Assembly: GCA_965240365.1 (NCBI GenBank)
Contig: OZ251218.1
Span: 620,001-684,000, forward strand
Length of the DNA: 64,000 nucleotides
Reading direction: 5' to 3'
Source of the DNA: G965240365 sp965240365
GTDB taxonomy: Bacteria; Pseudomonadota; Gammaproteobacteria; Eutrophobiales; Eutrophobiaceae
Shown here: positions 9,162 to 17,649 of the stretch, piece after piece
How positions within the stretch are numbered: position 1 is the first letter of the stretch
How the letters are laid out: the number at the start of each line of letters is the position of its first letter
Position numbers and translations under genes: made by a program
The notes under the pieces: generated by a model
What the model was told of the DNA's origin: nothing
What the model saw: the letters and a program-made list of their open reading frames with translations, nothing else
Databases searched by the model: none

Positions 9162-11336
9162 CTAAAAGCGCAGGCTTGCGCTCAGACCGATAATACGCGG
9201 CGGGGCCAGAGAGGCGTAGAAGTTGCCATCATTGCCGAAGAGAAAATTGCGGTAGGCCTGACCCGCGGCATAGCGCCGGTTGCTGATGTTGTCAACGAAC
9301 AGCGCCAGCGACCAGTTTTCCTTTTCATAAGCCAGTGTCAGGCCGCCGGTAAAGAGCGTGCCGCGCACGGCGCTGCCCTCGGGGTTCAGCGGCGTTGGGC
9401 CGGTGCCCTGCAAGTTGGCGCGCAGATACCAGGCTTCACCAAGCGCATATTCGGCGCTGAGGTTGAGGTCGAATTCGGGGATCAGATAGACCTTGTTGCC
9501 CGCAAAGTTCCGGGCGCGCGTGTAAGGGTAGTCCTTATAACGGGCATCGGTGTAGCCGAAGCCGGCCCGCAACGACAGGCGTTCGCTGAGTGCCGCGTTT
9601 AACTCCAGTTCCAGGCCGCGGCTGTCCATAGCGGCCGCGGAGGTGATCAGGTTGGTGGAAAGCACCCGGCCCGCGGCATCGGTCAGCACGCGGTTTTGCT
9701 GCCAGCTTGAGGCATTGATGTAGAAAATGGCGGTCGAAAAGAACAGTCGCCGGTCGAACAGATAACCCTTGCCGCCGATCTCATAAGACCAGATTTCTTC
9801 TTTTCCATAGCGCCCGAAGCGTTCAGCGATGTCCGTGCCCTTGCCGGCCGCGACCAGGTTATAACCGCCCGGCAGATGGCCCTTGGCCACTGTGCTATAA
9901 AGCTGGAGGCCATTGTCGAAGTGATAGCTCAGGGATAATCTGGGCAAGAACGTGTTATCTTTGGTATCTTCATCCACGGCGGGAAAACCAAAGCGGCCGA
10001 GCCGGCCTAAATCCAGCACACCCCGGTCTTGTTCGGCAACGCGCAGGGAATGTTCATAACGCAGTCCGGCCGTGAGCTCCAGGCGCTCGGAAAGCGGATA
10101 GCTCAGTTGGCCGAATACGGATATATCCTCGGCTTCAAAGCGCTGTTCCGGGGCCGCGATGAAATCCTTCAGGCCACCGGGGCCCGCCAGACTGAGCAGA
10201 CGCCGCGCGCGTTCCTGGTTGAAGTAGTTAGCGCCGATCAGCCAGCGCAGCGAAGCCGCGGGCGGGCTGGAAAATCGCAGTTCAAGATTGGTGAAGCGAT
10301 CATCGAGTTCATTGGCGCCGGCGCTGAACGGCCGGGCGGTAAGATCCAGATCGACCCCGGCGGATTGATCGTCCTTGCGCCGATGGCTGACAACGGCGTT
10401 GAGCACGGCCCAACTGAAACTGTGTTCGACAGCCAGCCCCAGGGCCCATTCCCGCTCGCGGGTGTCTTTGGGCGCGTCATTGACCAGTTCAAAGCGGCCC
10501 ACCTGCCGGCCGTTGTTGGCCGAAAGCCCATAGCTGCGGTCATACAGCGCCCGGTCAAGGGCGGGAAACTCCAACTCATAAAGCCCGGGCGCGTCCAGTT
10601 TATTGTAGATCCCCAGCAGGTTAATAGCGGTATTTTCACCCGGCTCATAGGCCAGTCTGCCGGTCATGGACAGGTCCCGGATCGCGCCCGCCCGGCCGAT
10701 AGAACTCGCGGTATTTCTGACATGGCTGGCGCCGTCTTCAAGGCGAAAGTTCAGGCCGCCGCCAAGCCCCGGCCTTAGCCGGCGACTGAAATTACAGCTG
10801 AGTTCACGGGTATTGCGGCCCTCGAAGTGGTTGAAACCCAGGGTCACCTCGTTGGCCGCTTGCCCCGGCGCCTCGGACTCGATCACGATGATGCCGGCGT
10901 TGGCATTGGCCCCGTAGAGGGTGCTTTGCGGCCCGCGCAGAATCTCTATCTGCGCAATATTGTTCAAACGCACCGTTCTCGGGTCACGAAAGGGGATACC
11001 GTCAACATAGACCGCGACCCGGTTGACCACAAAGGGATTGGATTGCACGCCGCGGATGGAGATATTGGTCGCGCCCACTTGCCCGGTCTGGTTGATCGAG
11101 ACATTCGGCGCGATCTCGTCCAGTTGCCTGAGGTTGGTAATCCGCGCCTTTTTGATCAGTTCCCGGTCGAGCACGGTCACCGAGCCGGGCAATTCAGTGA
11201 GGCTTGTATTCTGCCTGGAGGCGCGAATAACGATCTCCTCCACGGCCTGCTCCCGGATATTCCGGTTCGGCTCTGCCAGACATTCGCCCGCAAGTATCGC
11301 CAAAAGTATGGCAAGCAAGCTGGTTTTTTTCGACAT
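9162..11336 (-). CDS. TonB-dependent outer-membrane receptor
   Basis: A 724-residue outer-membrane receptor that would import a siderophore or other scarce ligand using energy from TonB-ExbBD. Residues 1-21 are a signal peptide ending LAGECLA. A TonB-box-like EEIVIRA lies at 33-39. The plug domain covers about 45-155, with the hallmark RGPQSTLYGANANAGIIVI at 134-152. The rest is a 22-strand-type barrel with many alternating aromatic strands, ending LSASLRF with the terminal Phe used in Bam-dependent assembly. An AraC-type regulator is encoded just upstream on the same strand and a Fur-box-like sequence lies between them, which argues for an iron-siderophore role. The ligand cannot be told from sequence. 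A second receptor gene further along the window is broken. Confidence 0.9.
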   Translation of the reverse strand: MSKKTSLLAILLAILAGECLAEPNRNIREQAVEEIVIRASRQNTSLTELPGSVTVLDRELIKKARITNLRQLDEIAPNVSINQTGQVGATNISIRGVQSNPFVVNRVAVYVDGIPFRDPRTVRLNNIAQIEILRGPQSTLYGANANAGIIVIESEAPGQAANEVTLGFNHFEGRNTRELSCNFSRRLRPGLGGGLNFRLEDGASHVRNTASSIGRAGAIRDLSMTGRLAYEPGENTAINLLGIYNKLDAPGLYELEFPALDRALYDRSYGLSANNGRQVGRFELVNDAPKDTREREWALGLAVEHSFSWAVLNAVVSHRRKDDQSAGVDLDLTARPFSAGANELDDRFTNLELRFSSPPAASLRWLIGANYFNQERARRLLSLAGPGGLKDFIAAPEQRFEAEDISVFGQLSYPLSERLELTAGLRYEHSLRVAEQDRGVLDLGRLGRFGFPAVDEDTKDNTFLPRLSLSYHFDNGLQLYSTVAKGHLPGGYNLVAAGKGTDIAERFGRYGKEEIWSYEIGGKGYLFDRRLFFSTAIFYINASSWQQNRVLTDAAGRVLSTNLITSAAAMDSRGLELELNAALSERLSLRAGFGYTDARYKDYPYTRARNFAGNKVYLIPEFDLNLSAEYALGEAWYLRANLQGTGPTPLNPEGSAVRGTLFTGGLTLAYEKENWSLALFVDNISNRRYAAGQAYRNFLFGNDGNFYASLAPPRIIGLSASLRF

Positions 11337-11393
11337 GCGATTCTCCCCGGTTGGCCCCGCGATCGGCGCGGAGATTGGTCGAACAGGAATAAA

Positions 11394-11412
11394 AAATAAG
11401 AATGATTATAAG
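11394..11412 (-). promoter_or_regulatory. Candidate Fur box overlapping a -10 element of the receptor gene
   Basis: Read on the reverse strand, the segment upstream of the receptor is TTATAATCATTCTTATTTT, a partial match to the array of AT-rich hexamers bound by Fur (GATAAT-type repeats). It contains TATAAT (plus positions 11405-11410), a good -10, about 70 bases upstream of the receptor start. Overlap of a Fur site with a -10 is the usual arrangement for iron-repressed receptors. No convincing -35 is visible. Confidence 0.45.
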
Positions 11413-11447
11413 ACTCGGCCACGAACCGGACTTCGGCAATCGGGCGT

Positions 11448-12323
11448 TTAATTGCGTTTATCGGGCGCTTTATGGCCGCCTTTGAGGCTGCCCGGCCTGA
11501 AGCCATGCCGAGCGTAGAACTTTTGACTGAAATAACCCAGGCTGTAGCCCACCCGCCTCGCGGTTTCAGACACGCTCAAACCTTCTTCAAGCAGACGTAT
11601 GGCCTCCCGCATACGGCGTTCGCTGACATACTCGTGGATCGAGCAGCCATAGCTTGCGCGGAAGCCCTGGGTCAGGGAACGCGGATTGATCGCCGCCCGC
11701 CGCGCGAGTTCGGCGAGGCCCGGCACATTCATCAAATCGGCGTCAATAATATCCCTGGCGCGCGCTACGTAGGGCCTGGCGGGCAGCCTGGCCGCGGTTT
11801 TCCCGTCACTCAAGAGGCCGGCCGCCACCGCCAGAAATTCCGAGGCCCGGGCCTCCATGGCGAGCCGGCGCGCCCGGCCGCGGTACCAGCCATCAATGGG
11901 TGAACACAGATGCCCGGCGATGCGATGGGGGATTTTGCCGACACGCATGAAGGGCGTATCCCGTGGCAGATTTGCCAACACCGGGTCGGGCGCCCTGTCC
12001 GGCGCGATATGCAGGCCGCTGAACAGGCCCCTGCCCTTGCCCACCCGCGATGAGAAAGGCTCCGCAAACCCCGGCGGGCATTGCAGGATAATAAAGCAGG
12101 CGCCATGCAGGTCAAACCGGCCCAGCGAAGGCGCGCCGGTCTCGGCCCGCGCGATACCGGCGCCGATATGAATGCCCGCGGGCATACGCGTGCTGTAGGC
12201 CACGGTTTCCGCCAGTTCGTGGGCGCTACGCCAGACATCGCCCGGCCCGCTGTCTGCCAGATCCAGCGACGCATTATCCGGCGACAGCAGTTCGTCAATC
12301 TGTTTCAGTTCAATACGGTTCAT
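11448..12323 (-). CDS. AraC/XylS-family regulator, PchR-like
   Basis: A 291-residue transcription regulator. The C-terminal hundred residues hold two helix-turn-helix units (LAELARRAAINPRSLTQGF and then VSETARRVGYSLGYFSQKF), the classic AraC DNA-binding module. The N-terminal 190 residues are a ligand or effector domain. Regulators of this type next to a TonB receptor usually activate the receptor gene when its siderophore is present (PchR-FptA is the model). The frame extends to a TTG at 12335, but the ATG at 12323 is the more natural start. It is followed by the receptor gene on the same strand after about 110 bases that include the Fur-like box. Confidence 0.85.
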   Translation of the reverse strand: MNRIELKQIDELLSPDNASLDLADSGPGDVWRSAHELAETVAYSTRMPAGIHIGAGIARAETGAPSLGRFDLHGACFIILQCPPGFAEPFSSRVGKGRGLFSGLHIAPDRAPDPVLANLPRDTPFMRVGKIPHRIAGHLCSPIDGWYRGRARRLAMEARASEFLAVAAGLLSDGKTAARLPARPYVARARDIIDADLMNVPGLAELARRAAINPRSLTQGFRASYGCSIHEYVSERRMREAIRLLEEGLSVSETARRVGYSLGYFSQKFYARHGFRPGSLKGGHKAPDKRN

Positions 12324-12421
12324 AGGGCAAGGCAAATGGGATCAGACTTTATAGTATGGGTATGCCCTTTATAGCGCCTGCGGCGAGACGCCTAGCCTCA
12401 GGCAGAATCTCCCGGAGCCAT

Positions 12422-13180
12422 TCAGGAGGCCGCGCCGAAGATTTGCCGGATCAGGATACTCAGGCCGAGCAGGAGCAGGGCGATATAGAAGGTCGTGCGA
12501 AAGACGGCATCCGGCAGCCGCCGCCGCAGTCTTTGCCCGATCGCCATGCCGATCAGCGCCGGCACGATGGCGACCGTTGACAGTATGCCGAGTTCGGCGG
12601 TCAACAGGCCGTGCGCGCCGAGCGACAGGGCCAGCCCGACGGTCGATGCGGTGAACAGAATACCCATCGCCTGGACCAGTGCGTCGCGCTGCAAGCCGAT
12701 AGACTGGAGGTAGAAGACGCCGGGCACGGCGAACGAGCCGGTCCAACTCGTCAAAATACCGTTAGCGGCGCCGAAGATGAGACCCGCGCGGCCTTGCCAG
12801 GACCGCGAGATCCGCAAGCGCAGCCTGGCGAGCCCAAGCCCCGCATACAGCATCAGCACGAGCCCGAGCAGGGCCGACAGGAAGGCAACGTCCATATCGG
12901 CCAGCATGAGCGAGCCGAGCCCGATGGTCGTTGTCGCCATGAACAGAAATACCCAGGCCCGGGCCATGATCTCGCGGGCGTGGCCACCCACGCAGGCTTG
13001 CCAAAGGTTGGTGAGGAAAGACGGCGCCAGGATCAGCGCCATGGCCTGTTGCAGCCCGACTGTCGAAGTGAGGACGCCCAGGGCGATGGACGGCAGGCCC
13101 AGACCCACCACCCCTTTGACCGTGCCGGCAAAAAGGAAAGTGCAGCAAACGATGAGCGCCAGCGTGATCCCGTCACTCAT
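12422..13180 (-). CDS. TauE/SafE-family sulfite/anion permease
   Basis: A 252-residue integral membrane protein with about eight hydrophobic helices. Its two halves each open with a Gly-rich segment, typical of the TauE/SafE/DUF81 fold: FAGTVKGVVGLGLPSIALG near residue 20, and FGAANGILTSWTGSFAVPG around 137. Members export or import sulfite, sulfoacetate or similar anions; substrate cannot be predicted here. The ATG at 13180 follows a GTG at 13183; I prefer the ATG. It stands alone, about 100 bases upstream of the AraC gene and in the same direction, so read-through into that cluster is possible. Confidence 0.82.
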   Translation of the reverse strand: MSDGITLALIVCCTFLFAGTVKGVVGLGLPSIALGVLTSTVGLQQAMALILAPSFLTNLWQACVGGHAREIMARAWVFLFMATTTIGLGSLMLADMDVAFLSALLGLVLMLYAGLGLARLRLRISRSWQGRAGLIFGAANGILTSWTGSFAVPGVFYLQSIGLQRDALVQAMGILFTASTVGLALSLGAHGLLTAELGILSTVAIVPALIGMAIGQRLRRRLPDAVFRTTFYIALLLLGLSILIRQIFGAAS

Positions 13181-13265
13181 CACGCCACGGCCGAATGTTC
13201 CCGCGGCACGCCGATTGCCGTGAAGCGCCGCGATGCGACCGCGCTATCCTGCTGTCCCTCTTCTG

Positions 13266-14579
13266 TCAGCATGTCCGGTTTGTGCCCTTGCCCCGCGCGT
13301 CGGCAGACAGGCCGGAAAAAACCCTCCCGGCCCGGTCGAGTGTCATGTCGATATCGCCGTCGTCATGCGCGTTTGAGATAAATCCGGCTTCATAGGGCGA
13401 GGGGGCGAGATAGACCCCGGCCTTGAGCATGCCGTGAAAGAATTGATTGAAGCGCGCGTTATCGCATTGCATGACCTGCGCAAAGCGGGTCACGCTTTCT
13501 TCCCCGCTAAAAAAGAAGCCAAACATCCCCCCGGCCTGATTGGTGGCCAGTGGAATAGCGGCCGCCGCGGCCTTTTCCTTGAGGCCGTTGACCAGTTTTT
13601 CGGTCTTTGCGGACAGGCTTGCAAAGAATGAGGGCGCCGAGATTAAGCGCAGGGTGGCAAGGCCGGCCGCCATCGCCACCGGATTGCCGGACAGGGTGCC
13701 GGCCTGATAGACGGGGCCGTCGGGCGCGATATGGTCCATGATTGCGCCTTTGCCACCAAAGGCCCCGACCGGCATGCCGCCGCCGATCACCTTCCCCAGC
13801 ACGGTCAGATCGGGCGTGATCCGGTAAATCGACTGCGCGCCGCCGAGCGCGACCCGAAATCCGGTCATAACCTCATCAAAGATCAGCACGGCTTGATATT
13901 CATCGCACACGGCCCGCAATGTCCGTAAAAAATCAGGCGTACCCGGCACGCAGTTCATATTGCCCGCGATGGGCTCCACGATGATCGCCGCAATCCGCTC
14001 CCCGCGATCGGCAAACACCCTTTTTACCGCCTCGCCGTCATTGAATGGCAGGGTCAGCGTATGCCGGGCAAGGTCGGCCGGGACGCCGGGCGAGGTCGGC
14101 ACCCCGAGCGTCAGCGCGCCGGAGCCGGCCTTGACCAGCAGTGAATCGGCATGACCGTGATAGCAGCCTTCGAATTTAAGCAACTGGTCGCGGCCGGTGT
14201 AACCGCGGGCGAGGCGGATGGCGCTCATCGCGGCCTCCGTGCCCGAACTGACCATGCGGACTTTTTCAATAGCGGGCATCAGTTCACAGATTTTGTTTGC
14301 CATGCGGGTTTCTATTTCGGTTGGCGCGCCGAAACTGAGCCCGTCTGCCGCGGTTTCCTGCACCGCCCGGATCACATCGGCATGGGCATGGCCCGCTATC
14401 ATCGGCCCCCAGGAGCCGACATAATCAATGTATTTTTTCCCGGCGCTGTCGTACAGGTAAGCGCCTTTGGCCTTCTTAAAAAAAACCGGGACGCCCGAGA
14501 CCGACTTAAAGGCCCGCACGGGCGAATTGACGCCGCCCGGGATATGTTGTCTGGCCGCGTTAAATAATTGTTCACTCAT
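13266..14579 (-). CDS. hemL: Glutamate-1-semialdehyde 2,1-aminomutase
   Basis: HemL converts glutamate-1-semialdehyde to 5-aminolevulinate, the committed precursor of heme, using PLP. The protein is 437 residues, close to the usual 425-430. Seen motifs: IPGGVNSPVRAF at the N-terminus, FEGCYHGHAD, IFDEVMTGFRVALGG, and the PLP-lysine segment LGKVIGGGMPVGAFGG at about residue 270. The C-terminal FSGLSADARGKGTNRTC tail is slightly unusual. All expected active-site residues appear intact. This matters because the next enzyme of the pathway, hemB, is broken at the other end of the window. Confidence 0.96.
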   Translation of the reverse strand: MSEQLFNAARQHIPGGVNSPVRAFKSVSGVPVFFKKAKGAYLYDSAGKKYIDYVGSWGPMIAGHAHADVIRAVQETAADGLSFGAPTEIETRMANKICELMPAIEKVRMVSSGTEAAMSAIRLARGYTGRDQLLKFEGCYHGHADSLLVKAGSGALTLGVPTSPGVPADLARHTLTLPFNDGEAVKRVFADRGERIAAIIVEPIAGNMNCVPGTPDFLRTLRAVCDEYQAVLIFDEVMTGFRVALGGAQSIYRITPDLTVLGKVIGGGMPVGAFGGKGAIMDHIAPDGPVYQAGTLSGNPVAMAAGLATLRLISAPSFFASLSAKTEKLVNGLKEKAAAAAIPLATNQAGGMFGFFFSGEESVTRFAQVMQCDNARFNQFFHGMLKAGVYLAPSPYEAGFISNAHDDGDIDMTLDRAGRVFSGLSADARGKGTNRTC

Positions 14580-15111
14580 GGTTTTGTTGTAACAGGGTTT
14601 TAAGTTCGTTGTGATTGCGTTGTAATCCGGGCGCTGTTTAGGGCGGTTGATTGTAATTTAGCCTGCCACGGCAATTCAAGCAGTGAAGACCGGGTGTCGC
14701 GTTGGGCCAGGCAGGCGCCCGCATCACCTGGTCGATGCTGTATCACGGCGCCGGGCGCCGGCCGGCTTGAGACGGATGTAGAGCATACCTGCCACAGTTT
14801 ACGATGATGAAGTGGCCGGGGCGCGGTTCTCATTAAGGCTCAGGGACAATGATTCTCCAACAACGAGGCCGGATAGTCGTATGCAGTCTTACTTTAACTG
14901 TTACTGAATTATCATCTTGTAAGCAACGAGGTGTGCATACAGGCCGGAATGACGGTGGAGCGGACAGGCAAATCCCGGCAATCCTCATTCTTTACTCAAT
15001 ATCCTTACGTTATTCCGGTTAAGAAAACGCTGCTTGAATCTTCAATAGATGCGATAATAGCATTTTTCTACTGGCGGATTTCACTCTTGCCATGAAACAG
15101 CAGCGCTTTGC
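14580..15111. other. Intergenic region upstream of the 270-bp element
   Basis: About 530 bases between the hemL start and the large inverted-repeat element. Short frames exist on both strands but none has recognisable protein content or a good ribosome-binding site. I see no RNA gene, no promoter I would defend and no strong terminator here. Confidence 0.4.
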
Positions 15112-15381
15112 CTAGGGCCTGTTTACACTATGTTGGCCGTCCTGCTTGAGTCTGTTTTGCGCTCTAGCAAGGCGGAAGAAGCGCAGTGTAGTTGCGCTAC
15201 TCAAGCGACTGACAACGAAGCTGGGGCGCAAAACAGGCCAAGCCCTGCGGGTTGTGTCCCAAACTGCGCCACTCGGCGTTGCTTGTCGCTCATTTGGAGT
15301 GACCAAACTACGCTCCGCGCGCCTTGATTGGCGCAGTTTGGGACACAACAGGACGGCCAACATAGTGTAAACAGGCCCTAG
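15112..15381. repeat. 270-bp three-armed inverted-repeat element, copy 1
   Basis: The element is bounded by a perfect 33-bp inverted repeat (15112-15144 and 15349-15381, beginning CTAGGGCCTGTTTACACT). Inside it lie two more long stems: one around TCTGTTTTGCGC (about 15151) pairing with GCGCAAAACAGGC (about 15226), and one of 20 bp at 15251-15270 pairing with 15330-15349. Folded, it is a three-way structure. A second copy of the same length lies at 54079-54348. Interiors are about 95 percent identical, but the outer arms differ between copies while staying self-complementary. Small frames inside (about 70-83 codons) are unlikely to be genes. It is MITE-like in size, but no transposase or clear target duplication is seen. 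Confidence 0.9.
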
Positions 15382-15441
15382 CTAAAGCGGGACAGGTATG
15401 TTTCAAAGAAAGTGAATCTGTCGCATGAAAGACAGAATCGC

Positions 15442-15456
15442 TCAGAGTTTCCTTAA
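15442..15456. repeat. Trace of an IS5/MITE terminal repeat before coaD
   Basis: TCAGAGTTTCCTTAA here matches the ends of the MITE in the fic pseudogene (31792-31941) and of the IS5 fragment after bamA (49220-49246). Only one arm is visible, so it is either an excision or deletion scar or a chance match. Confidence 0.35.
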
Positions 15457-15495
15457 AATAGCAACTAATAACAACATAAGCGAGGCAGATTAAAC

Positions 15496-15996
15496 ATGAT
15501 TGCCCTGTATCCCGGCACCTTCGACCCAATCACAAAGGGTCATGCCGACATCGCCCGGCGCGCCGCCAAGCTGTTTGATAAGGTCATTGTTGCGGTCGCA
15601 AACAATACCGGCAAAAAAACCCTGTTTTCACTGGATGAACGTCTGACCATGTCCGCGGCCGTATTGGGCAAACATGCCGGGCTGGAAGTCAGGCCGTTTG
15701 ACTGCCTGGTCACGACCCTGGCCGAGGAACAGGGGGCGAAGGTCATTATCCGGGGCATCCGGGCGGTATCGGATTTTGATTATGAATTCCAGATGGCGGG
15801 CATGAACCGCCAGTTATCACAGAAGGTCGAGACCGTCTTTCTGACGCCGACCGAAAGTCTGGCCTTTATCTCATCCAGTCTGGTTTGCGAAATTGCCTCC
15901 TATCAGGGCGATGTGAGCCGGTTTGTCGATGAGCTGGTGCAAACGGCCCTGAGGCAAAAATTCAGTCCGGGCGCACGGCCGGACATGGGTAGTTAG
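15496..15996 (+). CDS. coaD: Phosphopantetheine adenylyltransferase
   Basis: CoaD transfers AMP from ATP to 4'-phosphopantetheine, the fourth step of coenzyme A synthesis, in the cytoplasm. It is 166 residues, the usual family size being about 160. Seen: ALYPGTFDPITKGH (residues 3-16, nucleotidyltransferase T/HxGH signature), VIIRGIRAVSDFDYEFQMAGMN (split here as RGIRAVSDFDYEFQMA) and the late FISSSLVCEIA segment. In most homologues the residue before Glu in that last motif is Arg or Lys; here it is Cys, a mild oddity in the ATP-binding loop. A GAGG ribosome-binding site lies about 11 bases before the ATG. Confidence 0.95.
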   Translation: MIALYPGTFDPITKGHADIARRAAKLFDKVIVAVANNTGKKTLFSLDERLTMSAAVLGKHAGLEVRPFDCLVTTLAEEQGAKVIIRGIRAVSDFDYEFQMAGMNRQLSQKVETVFLTPTESLAFISSSLVCEIASYQGDVSRFVDELVQTALRQKFSPGARPDMGS

Positions 15997-16055
15997 GGGC
16001 AGTCATCGACTGGCAAAGATGCACAGGCTAGCGGCCAATGTCGCTGCCCCACTTC

Positions 16056-17180
16056 TTATCCGGGCGCGTTCAGGGCTTCGGCCGCCGGCCGGTAGTCATA
16101 GCCGAGGGCTTGGGCAACGGCCGCATGGGTCACCCGGCCACGGTGGATATTGAGCCCGTTTAACAGGTGCGGATCCTGGTTCAGGGCTTCGACCAAGCCC
16201 TGATCGGCGATGTTCAGGACAAAGCGCAGGGTCGCATTGTTCAGGGCGATGGTGGCGGTGTGGGCGACGCCCCCTGGCATGTTGGCCACGCAGTAGTGAA
16301 CCACGCCTTCAAGCAGATAGACGGGCTCCTGATGGGTGGTGGCCCGCGAGGTTTCAAAGCAGCCACCCTGATCGATGGCGACATCGACGATCACCGAACC
16401 GTCGCGCATGTCGGCAAGGTGCGGCCGGCGAATCAGCTTCGGTGCAGCCGCACCGGGGATCAGCACCGCGCCAATCACCACGTCGGCGGCGGCGGCACAA
16501 CTGCTGATCGCCGCTTCGGTGGCATAGCAGGTTTTGATAGCGCTGCCAAAAATGTCATCGATCTGGCGCAGTCGCGGCAGAGAGGCATCCATCAGGGTGA
16601 CATCGGCACCTAGGCCAATGGCCATTTTCGCCGCATTGCTGCCAACTACGCCGCCGCCGATAATCAGCACCCTGCCCGGTGCCACGCCCGGCACACCGCC
16701 GAGCAACACGCCGCTGCCGCCTTGGGGCTTTTCCAGGTGGTGGGCCGCCGCTTGGACCGACAGGCGACCGGCGACTTCACTCATGGGCGCCAGCAACGGC
16801 AACGTGCCGGCCTGATCGGTGACAGTTTCGTAGGCGATGCAGCTCGCCCCCGAGGCGAGCAGTAATTCCGTCTGAGCCCGATCCGGCGCCAGATGTAGGT
16901 AAGTAAAGAGTATCTGCCCCTCTCGCAGCATTTTACATTCGGTGGGCTGGGGTTCCTTGACCTTGATAATGAGATCGGCGGCGTCAAAAACGTCGCCCGC
17001 CGTGTCGGCAAGTCGGGCACCGGCGCACAGGTATTGATCGTCGTCAAAGCCCGTAGCCCGACCACCGCCACGCTCAACGAGTACCTGGTGGCCGTGGGCG
17101 ACCAGCTCCCGCACCGAGGCCGGGGTCAGGCCAATCCGGTATTCGTGGTTTTTGATTTCTTTCGTCACGCCGATGCGCAC
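16056..17180 (-). CDS. ald: Alanine dehydrogenase
   Basis: A 374-residue NAD-dependent L-alanine dehydrogenase that interconverts alanine and pyruvate plus ammonia. Typical features: MRIGVTKEIKNHEYRIGLTP at the N-terminus with the substrate-binding Arg/Lys, KVKEP near 75, the Rossmann motif VLIIGGGVVGSNAAKMAIG around 170-188, and the C-terminal HYCVANMPGGVAHTATIAL. In most homologues that last motif reads VANMPGAVPRTST, so the loop is somewhat divergent. Translation starts at GTG 17180 with GGAGG seven bases upstream. That start lies inside the remnant of a higA antitoxin gene, so the toxin-antitoxin locus was truncated at the ald promoter. Confidence 0.93.
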   Translation of the reverse strand: MRIGVTKEIKNHEYRIGLTPASVRELVAHGHQVLVERGGGRATGFDDDQYLCAGARLADTAGDVFDAADLIIKVKEPQPTECKMLREGQILFTYLHLAPDRAQTELLLASGASCIAYETVTDQAGTLPLLAPMSEVAGRLSVQAAAHHLEKPQGGSGVLLGGVPGVAPGRVLIIGGGVVGSNAAKMAIGLGADVTLMDASLPRLRQIDDIFGSAIKTCYATEAAISSCAAAADVVIGAVLIPGAAAPKLIRRPHLADMRDGSVIVDVAIDQGGCFETSRATTHQEPVYLLEGVVHYCVANMPGGVAHTATIALNNATLRFVLNIADQGLVEALNQDPHLLNGLNIHRGRVTHAAVAQALGYDYRPAAEALNAPG

Positions 17181-17233
17181 GGTGTCCTCCGCAAGTCGCC
17201 GACACTCACGAGTTGTCGTTTTGTGATACTCAT
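17181..17233 (-). pseudogene. Remnant of a HigA-type antitoxin gene (first codons only)
   Basis: An ATG at 17233 opens MSITKRQLVSVGDLRR, which resembles the start of HigA/Xre-type antitoxins. The frame stops after 22 codons inside the ald gene, and no helix-turn-helix domain follows. It sits 8 bases after the stop of the broken higB, the normal higB-higA order. Confidence 0.45.
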
Positions 17234-17241
17234 CGCTTGCC

Positions 17242-17476
17242 TCAATGATAATCGTGGTTATCCAGATAGATATCCCGGGCCTCGCCTAGGCAGATTCCCT
17301 CTCAACTTTTCAAAATGATTCCCGGGAGGCGACCGCAAGTCAAGATCAGATGTCTCGTCATCAATTAACTGCAGCTTGCGGAACAGTCGGCCTTCAACTT
17401 CAGCGGGTATCTTCTTGCTGGTTTTATTTTGCAGATAAAACTCTCTTAGCCAGCAGTACCGAAAAGTCCGAATCAA
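17242..17476 (-). pseudogene. HigB-type toxin gene, broken
   Basis: From a TTG at 17476 (preceded by AAGGGA) the frame reads MIRTFRYCWLREFYLQ and later HFEKLRGNL, the N-terminal two thirds of a HigB/RelE-type mRNA interferase. After LRGNL the frame changes and ends early at 17258. In another frame the last residues before TGA at 17242 read IYLDNHDYH, like the conserved HigB C-terminus. About 20 residues with the catalytic region are missing, so the toxin is dead by an internal deletion and frameshift. Confidence 0.65.
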
Positions 17477-17562
17477 TTGCTATCCCTTACTTATAGAAGT
17501 ATGGTAGCACACCCGGTTAATCTTGTAAATAACATGTCCGGGTTCAATACCTATGAGACGAA

Positions 17563-17649
17563 TCAGTTGGCCTGTCTAAGTTTCCGATAATACGCCATAG
17601 GGGTCTGCAGTCCAATGCCATCATGGGGGCGATAGTAGTTGTAACAGTG
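17563..17649 (-). pseudogene. Transposase C-terminal fragment (DDE integrase-core type)
   Basis: On the reverse strand the segment translates to YNYYRPHDGIGLQTPMAYYR and ends with TGA at 17563. The NYYRPHDGIGLQTP pattern is the usual C-terminal end of IS3/IS481-type integrase-core transposases. No upstream part is present; it is fused directly to the end of the IS481-type fragment beside it. Confidence 0.55.

Noticed and set aside
15112..15363. An 83-codon frame within the 270-bp element, with a similar frame in copy 2
   Set aside because: The frame reads through both stems of the inverted-repeat structure, and its two versions end differently. The substitutions between copies follow base pairing and not codon positions.
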